Assembly: GCF_900101705.1 (NCBI RefSeq)
Contig: NZ_FNAC01000035.1
Coordinates: 1 to 53,315 of the forward strand
Source of the DNA: Algoriphagus faecimaris
GTDB lineage: Bacteria; Bacteroidota; Bacteroidia; Cytophagales; Cyclobacteriaceae
Direction of reading: 5' to 3'
Length of the DNA stretch: 53,315 nucleotides
The notes beneath the pieces are model-generated. The model had not been told where the DNA came from. It did not search any database and saw nothing but the letters and a program-made list of their open reading frames with translations. Positions within the stretch are counted from its first letter, which is position 1. Each line of letters opens with the position of its first letter. A program made the position numbers and the translations under genes. Positions 41,913-50,315 of the stretch are shown here, piece by piece.

Positions 41913-43058
41913 TCACCAAGTATGAAATTGAGTTTTGATTGCGTCGAGAATGGCTGTATCATCAATGAAGTACCAATTCAAGGCCTGATAGGTAGTGGTA
42001 GCGTCATTTTTATTATGGAAAAAGATAAGAGCCCTGACTTGAGGATAGCGTTTCGGGAATTCTTTTAATGCATTGGAATACCATTCGGCCCGGTTTCCTC
42101 CCACGGCCAATGAACCAAACTCAGCCAATAAAATTGGCTTCTCGTAGGTAGCCAATTCCTCATAGTACCGAGCAAAAATCTCATCAAAACTCCACCATTG
42201 ACTCCAAGGAGCCACTGTGCCGTAGTTTAATGTGCCGGTACCTATCCAGTCTACATAATCCTTCCCTGGATAATAGTCCTCAAAATAGCCATAGGCCAAA
42301 TGAGGAGTCCAGACCCATAGTACATTGGAAGCACCCTCAAGCCTAAATAAATCTACTACATGTCTCCAGGCAGCAATAAAATCGTTTGCTTGATTATTTT
42401 GTGGTCCCCATGGATACCTGTAGGGATCGTTCATTTCATGACCTAATCTTAGCAAAATTGTAGTATTGGCATCTCGTGCTTCTTGAGCCCAACGAATTAA
42501 ATAAGTATCATACAAGCCTTCTGAAACATCTTTGAGCCCATTTTTATCACGGTCTTCTTTATTTTTTAAAAATGGGATTTCATCTTCTGAAAAATCATTT
42601 AACCAAGGTTCCCAGGTAACCATAGGAATAGAACCCAAGGTAGAGATGGCCCGGATGGCTTCTATGGGGAAACGCTGCTCTCGCTTACTCCCCCAAGCGG
42701 AATAAAAATGAATAATAGGGAAGGTCGTGTCTAGACTATCCTCCAAATTGATAATAGGCTGGAAAGAAGGAATGGCTTGGTTGTCATAGGTGCCAAGAAG
42801 TAATTGAGAGGGTTTTTTTAGTAAGCTTGCATCTTGTTTGATTGGGGCTAACCATTCTAACTTTTTTGCTCTACTTTCACTTCTTTTGCTTAAGATATAA
42901 TCTTCTTCTAGCCTAGAAACGGAGCCACTGATTCCTCTAAAAAAGTCTTCCAAAGGTCCAGAAGACTTATCTCCTAAGTAGACAATGCTTAAAACCAGGA
43001 GAACTGCTATACTGAGGACTGCTAATGTGGTGGCGATTCGGTGTAAAGGAGAGTTCAT
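41913..43058 (-). CDS. GH26-type glycoside hydrolase, inner-membrane-anchored
   Basis: The 381-residue protein has one N-terminal membrane segment (about 8-30, ATTLAVLSIAVLLVLSIVYL) and a periplasmic beta/alpha-barrel. Catalytic-type residues fit family 26 beta-mannanases: acid/base E208 in LLRLGHEMNDPYRYPWG and nucleophile E313 in ILLAEFGS, 105 residues apart. VLWVWTPH and YVDWIGTGTLNYG lie between them. It should cleave a beta-linked polysaccharide. ATG 43058 avoids overlap with the upstream GT2 gene, which ends 11 bases before. Its position with a GT2 and an outer-membrane porin-like gene suggests trimming of the nascent polymer, as BcsZ does for cellulose; this is inference. Confidence 0.88.
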   Translation of the reverse strand: MNSPLHRIATTLAVLSIAVLLVLSIVYLGDKSSGPLEDFFRGISGSVSRLEEDYILSKRSESRAKKLEWLAPIKQDASLLKKPSQLLLGTYDNQAIPSFQPIINLEDSLDTTFPIIHFYSAWGSKREQRFPIEAIRAISTLGSIPMVTWEPWLNDFSEDEIPFLKNKEDRDKNGLKDVSEGLYDTYLIRWAQEARDANTTILLRLGHEMNDPYRYPWGPQNNQANDFIAAWRHVVDLFRLEGASNVLWVWTPHLAYGYFEDYYPGKDYVDWIGTGTLNYGTVAPWSQWWSFDEIFARYYEELATYEKPILLAEFGSLAVGGNRAEWYSNALKEFPKRYPQVRALIFFHNKNDATTTYQALNWYFIDDTAILDAIKTQFHTW

Positions 43059-43069
43059 GCTTATGAGGT

Positions 43070-44653
43070 CTAAAGTTGCTTGGGAATCTCCTGCCAAGGG
43101 CTCTCTGCTTCCAATTGACTTGATTCCCAGACGGCATACAAACTGATAAGTGCTAAAACAAATGGAATACTAGCAAAAGCCAACATCCCGTAGGTGATTT
43201 CGGCTGATTCAATGATTTCTACTTCATTCATTTCAAACTTTCTGGAGTAAAATACATATACCAAAGTGACAAGATAAAGGAATATCTGGACGACAAGAGG
43301 CTTGGCAAAAGGGGATAATTTACCTTGAACTGCCTGTTTAGCAGTAGGAATATAGGGGATCTTTTTATTGACTAATGAAAGTAAAAAACCCATCAAATAA
43401 ACAGGCCAACAGGCAAATTTCATAACCATCCCTCTCCAATGAAGGCCGGATTCTCCCGAGGGAAAGCTGAGCCACTGCTGTACATAAAAATAGATAATCG
43501 TCGAGAAGAAAAGCACCGGAAAGCCAAACTCCACAAACTCTACAAAGTACATTTTGGCCGGAAGTAGGTCAAACCAAAAGAACAGAAAGGGGATTAATAG
43601 GTAAATCAAAGATACAAGCCCCTCTAGATAGTAGGTGCCAATAGTCATATAGGAGAGTTTTTGCCAGAAGCTTAGCTTACTAAAAAGTCGCGGAACCTCC
43701 TCAAACAAGACTTCATGAACTCCTCTTGCCCATTTTAACTGTTGCTTGCAAAAGGACCCAAAATCCTCCGGAACCAATCCTCTTGCCACGATAACCGGAT
43801 GATAAATAGATTTCCATCCTGCAGCATGTATTCGAATAGAGGTGACCAAATCTTCTGCCAAACCAATACCATGACCTCCGATGGATTCTAGGGCTTCTCT
43901 TCTGAATGTACAGTTTGCCCCTATGGCGACTGCACAGTTATAGCCATTCATCCCCATTTGGGTAGGACCATAGAAGGTGTAAGTTTGCTCTGCGGCTGCC
44001 TTAGCTGTAAAGGAGCGAAACTGATTATAATAACCTTGAGATACTTGTACAAACCCAACTTTCGGGTCGGAGAAAAAGCCCAAAGTTTGATCCAAAAACT
44101 CAGGAAATGGGACGTGGTCCGGATCCAAGACGAGGATAAAATCCTCATTTGTCATTTTCAAGGCGGCATTAATTTTACCTGCCTTGGCACCTGGAACTCC
44201 TACGAGCTCTAGCCATACAGCACCATATTTTTCTGCCACTTCCCGAAATCGTGAATCTTTGGTATCGTCTAATAGGTAAGTGGTATGAGGATAGTCTATT
44301 TTTGAGCAGGCTTCAAGTGTTTTTTCAAACATAGAAAGCGGCTCACCTGGGGAACTTGTGGTGAAAATTGCTACTGATAGTCCTTCGGGTGCTTCTTGGA
44401 AGTTCGGTCTCGAGACCCCCAAGTAATTAATCCAAATGATAATTAAGCGAAGCATGCCGTACCATAGGGTCGCTGATAAAACAATGAACAAGAATAAATT
44501 GCCAAGGTGCTCTTCCCTAAACCACCAATCTCCAAATCTGATAATCGAAATCAATCCAGAAATCACCAAACTGATCAGGACTAATTTGCGAAAAGTATTC
44601 ACAGGTCTTGCCGAGCTGATTTTCCAAAAATTTTCAGAAAACACCTTCTTCAT
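43070..44653 (-). CDS. Cellulose-synthase-like family 2 glycosyltransferase
   Basis: The 527-residue inner-membrane protein has two N-terminal helices, a cytoplasmic GT-A domain and four or five C-terminal helices. Processive-synthase motifs are in order: LLDDTKD (D129, D130), LVLDPDHVP (D177, D179), the acceptor loop AVAIGANCTFRREAL, LAEDLVTSI (AED in place of TED, E267/D268), and KQQLKWARG, a QxxKW variant of QxxRW. No PilZ domain follows, so c-di-GMP would have to act through another protein. ATG 44653 is two bases after the stop of the upstream barrel gene. The sugar nucleotide is unknown. Confidence 0.9.
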   Translation of the reverse strand: MKKVFSENFWKISSARPVNTFRKLVLISLVISGLISIIRFGDWWFREEHLGNLFLFIVLSATLWYGMLRLIIIWINYLGVSRPNFQEAPEGLSVAIFTTSSPGEPLSMFEKTLEACSKIDYPHTTYLLDDTKDSRFREVAEKYGAVWLELVGVPGAKAGKINAALKMTNEDFILVLDPDHVPFPEFLDQTLGFFSDPKVGFVQVSQGYYNQFRSFTAKAAAEQTYTFYGPTQMGMNGYNCAVAIGANCTFRREALESIGGHGIGLAEDLVTSIRIHAAGWKSIYHPVIVARGLVPEDFGSFCKQQLKWARGVHEVLFEEVPRLFSKLSFWQKLSYMTIGTYYLEGLVSLIYLLIPFLFFWFDLLPAKMYFVEFVEFGFPVLFFSTIIYFYVQQWLSFPSGESGLHWRGMVMKFACWPVYLMGFLLSLVNKKIPYIPTAKQAVQGKLSPFAKPLVVQIFLYLVTLVYVFYSRKFEMNEVEIIESAEITYGMLAFASIPFVLALISLYAVWESSQLEAESPWQEIPKQL

Positions 44654-44655
44654 CT

Positions 44656-46197
44656 TCAAAACTTTTGGATCAAATTGACCTTCAAGAAGTGGCTATCAAA
44701 GAAGATCGTTTTTTGATACTGATAAGAGATCGATAAGGCTGTCTTTTGCGAAAACTCATTGACATAGTCAATTTTCAGATCGACTGGCTGATACCGTTCA
44801 GTATTGAAGATCAGAAAAAGATCAGAGGGATCTATTGGGCTCGGGACAATAAACTCGGGTCCAAAATAATAGATATTGGGGTTTTCTATTTCTGCGAAAA
44901 CTCCATAATTCCCTGTAATATTGAAAGATTGAGTCCTAGTCAAATTCCATGATGCTTTTCCTAAAATCCCATGGATGGTCTGGTCGATAGGGGAAAAATA
45001 TGGAGCATAAACGCCAGGAACCAAGGCTCCAAATTCGGGTGGGGAGATGGGGAAAAGAGAAGAGGATTTAGGCTCAAACTGGACAGTGTCAGTATCTGAC
45101 AAAATACCTGCGTAGCCTAGTTGAAACTCAAATTTGGGGCTCTTAAAAACTCTAGCCAAAAACCAAAGACTGACAGTTTGTAGTTTATTGGATGGGTTAA
45201 ATGTTCTTTGATCCAATTGTAAATTTCCTGACCAAAGTTTGCCTGGTTCACGAAAAAGTCTGAAACTGGCCAATTGGGGATTTATCGCTTGATTTAAGCT
45301 GGCTAAGGTATACAGGTAGGCTTCTTTTGCATATTCACCACTGATCGAGAAATTATTCCCTAGGCTTTGCTCAAGCATTCCACTGTAGATGAGGACGGGA
45401 TTATCCCAAGCAGGATTTAGTACGGTTCCCATGGAAAGGGTGAAGGATGTTTGGGTAGAAAAAAAGCCAAATTTATTTTTAACCGAAAGGCTAGAAATAG
45501 GATCATAATCTTGGTAAAAGCGGCTTTCCAAACTAAGAGTAGGTTGGAATTTGGAAGATTGATACCAATTAAACGTTGCTCCGAGTAAACCATAATTCAT
45601 AGGCTGGGAATCTGAATAATAGCCTGAATGAATACTCAAGACAGAAGCAGTTTCTCGCTCTATTTCATTTTTGAATTGGATCGCAGAGGGATTATCGGGG
45701 TAGTCTCTTAGAATGGCCTCCAAATACCTGATAGAGATGTTTTTATTTCCTCCTAGCCAGTAATTAATTTCAGCAAGTTTTTGGTTGATTTCAGGATCTT
45801 TAGGTAAATCCTTATGGAGTGAATCCAATAAAAGCACGGACTCTTGCCATTCTTGCAGCTCATAGAGAATTCTGGCGTAATCAAGTTTCACCTGAAGAAA
45901 ACTGGGGTTTTCGTCTATTCGCTGTTTAAAATAATCCTTTGTTTGCTCAAAATCCTTAGACCAGTAATAAGCCTTGCCCAAAGTTCGGATCAAGTTTTCA
46001 TTGGCCCGATACTGAGATTCAAGCCGGCTCAAGATTTGAATCGCCGGTTGAATTTGACCGAGATTTAAAAGGCTGTCAGCTTTTCCCAGTTGAGCATAAA
46101 AATCCTGCTCTTGTCCCTTTGCTGAGCCAATGAAAACAAGTGTTAGTATAAAGGGAATAAACACTTTAACTAATTTAAAGCAGATCGATTCCTTCAT
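44656..46197 (-). CDS. TPR-containing outer-membrane beta-barrel protein (PgaA/BcsC-like exporter)
   Basis: The 513-residue protein has a signal peptide ending in SAKGQ. Residues 30-180 hold about four TPR units (for example ADSLLNLGQIQPAIQILSRL and YAYWSKDF-like segments). From about 190 to the end there are alternating aromatic beta strands, and the final residue is phenylalanine (VNLIQKF), the BAM recognition signature. This TPR-plus-barrel plan matches polysaccharide exporters such as PgaA and BcsC, though the TPR part is much shorter than in those. It heads the operon and is followed by the GT2 gene after two bases. Confidence 0.87.
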   Translation of the reverse strand: MKESICFKLVKVFIPFILTLVFIGSAKGQEQDFYAQLGKADSLLNLGQIQPAIQILSRLESQYRANENLIRTLGKAYYWSKDFEQTKDYFKQRIDENPSFLQVKLDYARILYELQEWQESVLLLDSLHKDLPKDPEINQKLAEINYWLGGNKNISIRYLEAILRDYPDNPSAIQFKNEIERETASVLSIHSGYYSDSQPMNYGLLGATFNWYQSSKFQPTLSLESRFYQDYDPISSLSVKNKFGFFSTQTSFTLSMGTVLNPAWDNPVLIYSGMLEQSLGNNFSISGEYAKEAYLYTLASLNQAINPQLASFRLFREPGKLWSGNLQLDQRTFNPSNKLQTVSLWFLARVFKSPKFEFQLGYAGILSDTDTVQFEPKSSSLFPISPPEFGALVPGVYAPYFSPIDQTIHGILGKASWNLTRTQSFNITGNYGVFAEIENPNIYYFGPEFIVPSPIDPSDLFLIFNTERYQPVDLKIDYVNEFSQKTALSISYQYQKTIFFDSHFLKVNLIQKF

Positions 46198-46305
46198 GAA
46201 TTAAACAAAAGCATGAAATGCTCAAATTTGTGAGCAGTAGGAGGTAGGGGATAATAGTGGGTAATAAGTTTCGAAAATAAGGTAAATTTTGAAATAAAAT
46301 TTTGT

Positions 46306-48180
46306 TTAAGAATTTTCTTTTAAAGAATCAGAATCCCATGCATGGTCATTTAAAGAAAACTTTTTCATGAGCTCACCTGAAAGCAGGTTTTCTTGCTGCT
46401 CGATGTGTTTTTTGGCGTTGTGGATGTACTCATTTTCGTCATTTTTGAAATTGACCAAAATCTTCAAAGCCTCCTCATCATATTTCATGAACTGCGCGGC
46501 AAGGCGATGTACCGTGTGGGCACGAAACCCTATTTTTTTCAGAACATCTTCTCCCATTCTGATGGAGGTGTCAATGTGCTCTCTGTAAATATTTCTTACC
46601 CCACTTTCCATGAGTTCATAGGCATCGTATCTATTTTTTGCACGTACCAATACCTCTAGATGAGGAAAATGTTCTTTGCAAATCTCTACGACTTGGAGGT
46701 TTTGAGCGGGAGTATCAATAGCAGAGATCAAGATTTTGGCTTCATCGGCTCCTGCCGTTTTGAGTACACTCACTTGGGTACCATCTCCGAAATAGACTTT
46801 GAAACCCATCTTTCTCAAAAAATCGATTCGCTCAGGATCATAATCTAGAATAGTACTCTCTACACCATTTGCTCTTAAAAATCGACCTATGGTAGATCCA
46901 AAATTCCCAAAGCCTAAGAGGATAACCTCATTTTTCTCATGAATAGAATCAAAATTTTCTTCGGTTTCATTAGTATTTTCCACCATTCTAGGGATAATTC
47001 CCTTTTCTGCGACCACTGCGACCAATGGAGTAAAGGTCATTGTGAGCGCAGTGATAGCCATCAATTGATCTGAGAGTTCAGGGCCAATTACTTCAAACTG
47101 AAGTGCAAAGGCATAGGTGACAAAAGAGAATTCTGAAACCTGAGAGAGTCCTATGGCAAAGCTTATGTTTTGACTGAGATTTAATTTTCTGATTTTTCCA
47201 ATTCCAAATAAGACTAAAAACTTGAGCAACATCACTCCAAGCGTCACAGAGATAATGGGGATGGGGTCTCCGAGTATTAAATCGAAATTTATAGTAGCAC
47301 CTACTGCCATGAAAAAGAGGCCAAGCAATAAACCTTTAAAAGGCTCCAAATCAGACTCTAATGCATGCCTGTAGGGGGAGTTGGCCAAGATCACGCCAGC
47401 TATAAAAGCTCCAAGGGCCGGACTAAGTCCGACTACTTGCATTAACCAGCTGATGCCAAAAACAATTAAAAGTGCAGAGGCCGTAAATAATTCACGAAGT
47501 CGAGTTTTGGATACCCATTTTAATAAGGGTCCAAAACCAAACCGGCCCATGAGTACGACTAAACCAATTGCTCCAAAAATCGAAAGCGTCTGTGCCCAAG
47601 TCGGAAGGCTGTTGATAAAGCCTGTACCGGAATGTGAATTTCCTGCTATCTCCCCGGCTGTACTCGCCAAAAGCGGAATAATCGCCAAAATAGGGATTAC
47701 GGCAATATCCTGCATCAACAACACCCCAAAAGACATTTTGCCTACAGGACTGCCCATTTGATTTTTTTCTTTCAATGAAGATAGGACTATCGCCGTAGAG
47801 GAAAGCGCCATGGAAAGTGAAATGGCTAAGCTGATTTTCCAGTCCATTCCAAGATATACAGCAAGTCCAAAAATTAAAGCTGCCGTAGTTAAGACCTGAA
47901 GCAAGCCCACCCGGATGATCAAATCTCTCATTTTCCAGAGATTGTCAGGGTCCAGCTCCAAACCAATCAAAAACAGCATGATGACCACACCAAACTCTGT
48001 GGTATGCATGATGTCTTGGCCTTGATTTCCACTTTCTATGAAACCCAGCAAATAAGGGCCAATGACTATTCCTGCTATGAGGTAGCCTAATACAGATCCC
48101 ATTCCGAGTTTTTTGGCGATTGGCACAAAAAGAATGGCAGCTAAAATGAATACGATAGCGGTGAGTAAAAATCCTGTCAT
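46306..48180 (-). CDS. CPA2-type K+/H+ antiporter with RCK (KTN) domain, Kef-like
   Basis: The 624-residue protein has about 12-13 membrane helices (FILAAILFVPIAKKLG, LGYLIAGIVIGPYLLGFI, LIGLELDPDNLW), typical of the CPA2/Kef family. From about residue 415 a Rossmann RCK domain begins (VILLGFGNFGSTIGRFLRANG, then LDYDPERIDFLRKMG) with a G-x-G-x-x-G dinucleotide site. Kef systems release K+ and acidify the cytoplasm to protect against electrophiles. The ATG overlaps the stop of the KefF-like gene (ATGA), the same order as kefF-kefC in E. coli. The glutathione-adduct site cannot be judged by eye. Confidence 0.92.
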   Translation of the reverse strand: MTGFLLTAIVFILAAILFVPIAKKLGMGSVLGYLIAGIVIGPYLLGFIESGNQGQDIMHTTEFGVVIMLFLIGLELDPDNLWKMRDLIIRVGLLQVLTTAALIFGLAVYLGMDWKISLAISLSMALSSTAIVLSSLKEKNQMGSPVGKMSFGVLLMQDIAVIPILAIIPLLASTAGEIAGNSHSGTGFINSLPTWAQTLSIFGAIGLVVLMGRFGFGPLLKWVSKTRLRELFTASALLIVFGISWLMQVVGLSPALGAFIAGVILANSPYRHALESDLEPFKGLLLGLFFMAVGATINFDLILGDPIPIISVTLGVMLLKFLVLFGIGKIRKLNLSQNISFAIGLSQVSEFSFVTYAFALQFEVIGPELSDQLMAITALTMTFTPLVAVVAEKGIIPRMVENTNETEENFDSIHEKNEVILLGFGNFGSTIGRFLRANGVESTILDYDPERIDFLRKMGFKVYFGDGTQVSVLKTAGADEAKILISAIDTPAQNLQVVEICKEHFPHLEVLVRAKNRYDAYELMESGVRNIYREHIDTSIRMGEDVLKKIGFRAHTVHRLAAQFMKYDEEALKILVNFKNDENEYIHNAKKHIEQQENLLSGELMKKFSLNDHAWDSDSLKENS

Positions 48181-48740
48181 TTCAGCTGAATATAAGGTGA
48201 TGTTATCTCTTCATCTCTGAGCTTTACCAGTAAATCCCTGTATTCTTGGGCTTTTGCCTTCAGGGTCAAGGCATCTATGTTGTGTGTGCCTGCTACATGA
48301 AAAGTTGGCAAATAGCGCATATTGCAGAGATAAGCTGTTTGTTCGAAAGGTCTCAGGTATTCCTCAAGGCTGTAGCGATTCCGGCCTGCAGAGGAATAAA
48401 CTGTAGAGCTACCTCCCGAACTGACTGCATTAAGGATGTACTTGTTTTTAAGATAAATCCCACTTTTCCCATATGCCCACCCGTGCTCCAATACTAAGTC
48501 AATCCACTGTTTCAACAGGGGAGGGCAGGAATACCAATAAATCGGATGCTGCCAAATAATTACATCGGCGTCAAAAAGGGCCTCTTGTTCTTGCTGTATT
48601 TCCACCTGAAAATCAGGGTATAACTCATAGAGATCCCTGATCTGTACATTTTCAAGTCCAGAAACAGCAGCTAATAATTGGGCATGTACATCTGAATGCT
48701 CAAATTTTGGATGAGCAAAAAGTATTAAAACTTTCCGCAT
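48177..48740 (-). CDS. KefF-like NAD(P)H oxidoreductase (flavodoxin fold)
   Basis: The 187-residue flavoprotein starts at ATG 48740 (MRKVLILFAHPKFEHSDVHA), since the longer frame runs into the upstream gene. The FMN site appears as WQHPIYWYSCPPLLKQWIDLVLEHGWAYG, and SSGGSSTVYSSAGRNRYSLEE is the second loop. This matches KefF/MdaB/NQO-type quinone reductases. KefF activates KefC, and the four-base overlap with the antiporter gene supports that role here. It starts seven bases after the iron-sulfur protein gene. Confidence 0.9.
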   Translation of the reverse strand: MRKVLILFAHPKFEHSDVHAQLLAAVSGLENVQIRDLYELYPDFQVEIQQEQEALFDADVIIWQHPIYWYSCPPLLKQWIDLVLEHGWAYGKSGIYLKNKYILNAVSSGGSSTVYSSAGRNRYSLEEYLRPFEQTAYLCNMRYLPTFHVAGTHNIDALTLKAKAQEYRDLLVKLRDEEITSPYIQLK

Positions 48741-48747
48741 GTCATAA

Positions 48748-49170
48748 CTATCCTTTAAAATCGATTTTTTTATGTGTTCCATCACAGAAGGGCTTATTCT
48801 CACTTCTTCCGCAACGGCAAAAAGCCGAAACTTTAAACTGGTCTTTTGTACTTCCGTCTGTCATTTTGACCTTGAGCTTTCCATAGACCATCAGCGGACC
48901 ATTGGGCATGACTTCTACCAAAAGTTCTGAATTTACCTCACTTTCTTGACTCTGCTTTTCATCTTCAAAATAATAGCCCAAAGCACCTGAGGGACATTTT
49001 TTTATCTGTTCTACGATTTTATCAGAGGCTGCTCCTTCTGCATTGATCCAAGGCTTTTGATCCAAATTAAAAACGGAAGGAAGACCTTTGACACAGTTTT
49101 CCGAGTGAATGCATTTATGCGGTTCCCAGGTGATGACTACTTCACCATTGGAGTATTCTTTTTTTTCCAT
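48748..49170 (-). CDS. Fused ferredoxin-like (Fer4_19) and CDGSH iron-sulfur protein
   Basis: The 140-residue protein has two metal domains. The first, residues 15-65, has CIHSENCVKGLPSVFNL and KKCPSGALGYY, the divergent Fer4_19 type with three visible cysteines. The second, near the C-terminus, reads AFCRCGRSENKPFCDGTHKK, matching the CDGSH signature C-x-C-...-C-D-G-x-H that holds a redox-active 2Fe-2S cluster. It heads the operon with the KefF-like and Kef-like genes, suggesting a redox-sensing or electron-supply partner. That partnership is inferred. Confidence 0.9.
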   Translation of the reverse strand: MEKKEYSNGEVVITWEPHKCIHSENCVKGLPSVFNLDQKPWINAEGAASDKIVEQIKKCPSGALGYYFEDEKQSQESEVNSELLVEVMPNGPLMVYGKLKVKMTDGSTKDQFKVSAFCRCGRSENKPFCDGTHKKIDFKG

Positions 49171-49297
49171 AAGACAATAATTTCAATCCTCATATTACCA
49201 AAAAATTCTGGATTTTGATGAGCTTTTTCTAATTGGTATTCACCAATGCATGAAGAGACTCATAGTGTAAGGGAATCGATTTGATTAGAGAAATAAA

Positions 49298-49344
49298 TGA
49301 GGGCAGTGAAGATTTTTATTAGGTAAAAACTCTCACCGCCCTCA
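49298..49344 (-). terminator. Long imperfect hairpin after the 49349-49840 gene
   Basis: Arms 49298-49318 and 49324-49344 pair over 17 of 21 positions (7+4+6 bp blocks). Five bases lie between it and the stop codon. The T-tail on the minus strand is weak (ATTTATTTC). Confidence 0.5.
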
Positions 49345-49348
49345 AAAA

Positions 49349-49840
49349 TTATTGGATGTTTTGATTGATGAGCTGAGTCCAGTTCTGAAGCATGACTTTC
49401 TCACCTATCAAATCGGGAAATTGATCCGAATCATAGAATTCCAAATTTTTGTTTGGCTGATCAGGGTTGATATAATGTAGGGTGAGCGCTAAGTAATCGA
49501 TCACTTGATGTGTCTCTTTTCCGATTTTTACTTTTCGGATCTTTTGATCCTGAGAGCAGGACTTAATCGTCTTGAGATCAATAAACTCCTGACATGGAAA
49601 GTCCCCAAATCGAATATAGATTAGCTTTTGGGCTGCTTCATCTAGTCCAATTTGGTAGTGATTTCTCCATTTTTCGGTTTTGCTCAGCTTGAGATTCATT
49701 TTTTCAGCAAATTCCAAGAAACTGATGGCTTGATGCTTTTCAAGTTTATTTTGTTTTTGTTTTTGAATTACAAATGGGGCAAAGAATGCCATAAGAAAGA
49801 AGGCAGACACCATAAGGGTCGCCAAATCAATGTCGATCAT
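49349..49840 (-). CDS. Hypothetical protein with N-terminal membrane segment
   Basis: The 163 residues begin with a hydrophobic helix (LATLMVSAFFLMAFFAPFVI) followed by a basic stretch (QKQKQNKLEKH), giving a single-pass inner-membrane protein with its C-terminus in the cytoplasm. The soluble part is an alpha/beta mix (EKWRNHYQIGLDEAAQKLIY, VMLQNWTQLIN). No family or catalytic motif is recognised. Neighbours give no clear functional hint. Confidence 0.75.
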   Translation of the reverse strand: MIDIDLATLMVSAFFLMAFFAPFVIQKQKQNKLEKHQAISFLEFAEKMNLKLSKTEKWRNHYQIGLDEAAQKLIYIRFGDFPCQEFIDLKTIKSCSQDQKIRKVKIGKETHQVIDYLALTLHYINPDQPNKNLEFYDSDQFPDLIGEKVMLQNWTQLINQNIQ

Positions 49841-49906
49841 AAATTTATTAAGAGGTTAGTTTATTTGCAATGAAAAAGCCATAAGGCACCAAAGGAATTG
49901 CAAATC

Positions 49907-50281
49907 CTACCAAGGATAGAAAAAATGGAGAAAAAGAAGCTTACTGTCAAAAAGTGACAGCGATCGGTCCAAAAAGTAGTTTGAGTTAGATATTAATCGA
50001 CTTGAAATCGATTCAGAGGACCATTCTGCATTATTTTTAGAAGCTAAAGTCCAATCTATTTTGAAGAGGGGTGTACTCGGACTTGGGCCGGACTCGGCTA
50101 CTAGGTCATGATTAAAGTCGCTGAATTTTCCTTCGGAAATACTATATTCTTTAGGGGAGTTCGAATAGTCTTTCTGATGGTCTGTAATTGGAATTACAAC
50201 CTGAACCAAGGCCAGGAGAAGGCTTAAAAGCAAAAAAGAAAGCTGTTTTTTCAAAGGGTATTTAGCGGAAATAATTGTCAA
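49907..50281 (-). CDS. Hypothetical protein with signal anchor
   Basis: The 124-residue frame has a basic start (KYPLKKQ), a hydrophobic segment (LSFLLLSLLLALVQVVIPI) and a Ser-rich polar remainder. It lies 34 bases after the GH32 gene on the same strand, which supports it being a real gene. No family is recognised; it could be a small envelope protein. Confidence 0.6.
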   Translation of the reverse strand: MTIISAKYPLKKQLSFLLLSLLLALVQVVIPITDHQKDYSNSPKEYSISEGKFSDFNHDLVAESGPSPSTPLFKIDWTLASKNNAEWSSESISSRLISNSNYFLDRSLSLFDSKLLFLHFFYPW

Positions 50282-50315
50282 AGATAAGAGTTCAACGGAT
50301 AATTTTTAAAAAAGA

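Noticed and set aside
41913..46197. Classical cellulose (bcs) or PNAG (pga) operon
   Set aside because: There is no PilZ domain, BcsB, GH8 or polysaccharide deacetylase; the hydrolase fits GH26 and the exporter has a short TPR region.
47381..47761. 126-codon plus-strand frame
   Set aside because: It is a shadow of the antiporter gene on the opposite strand.
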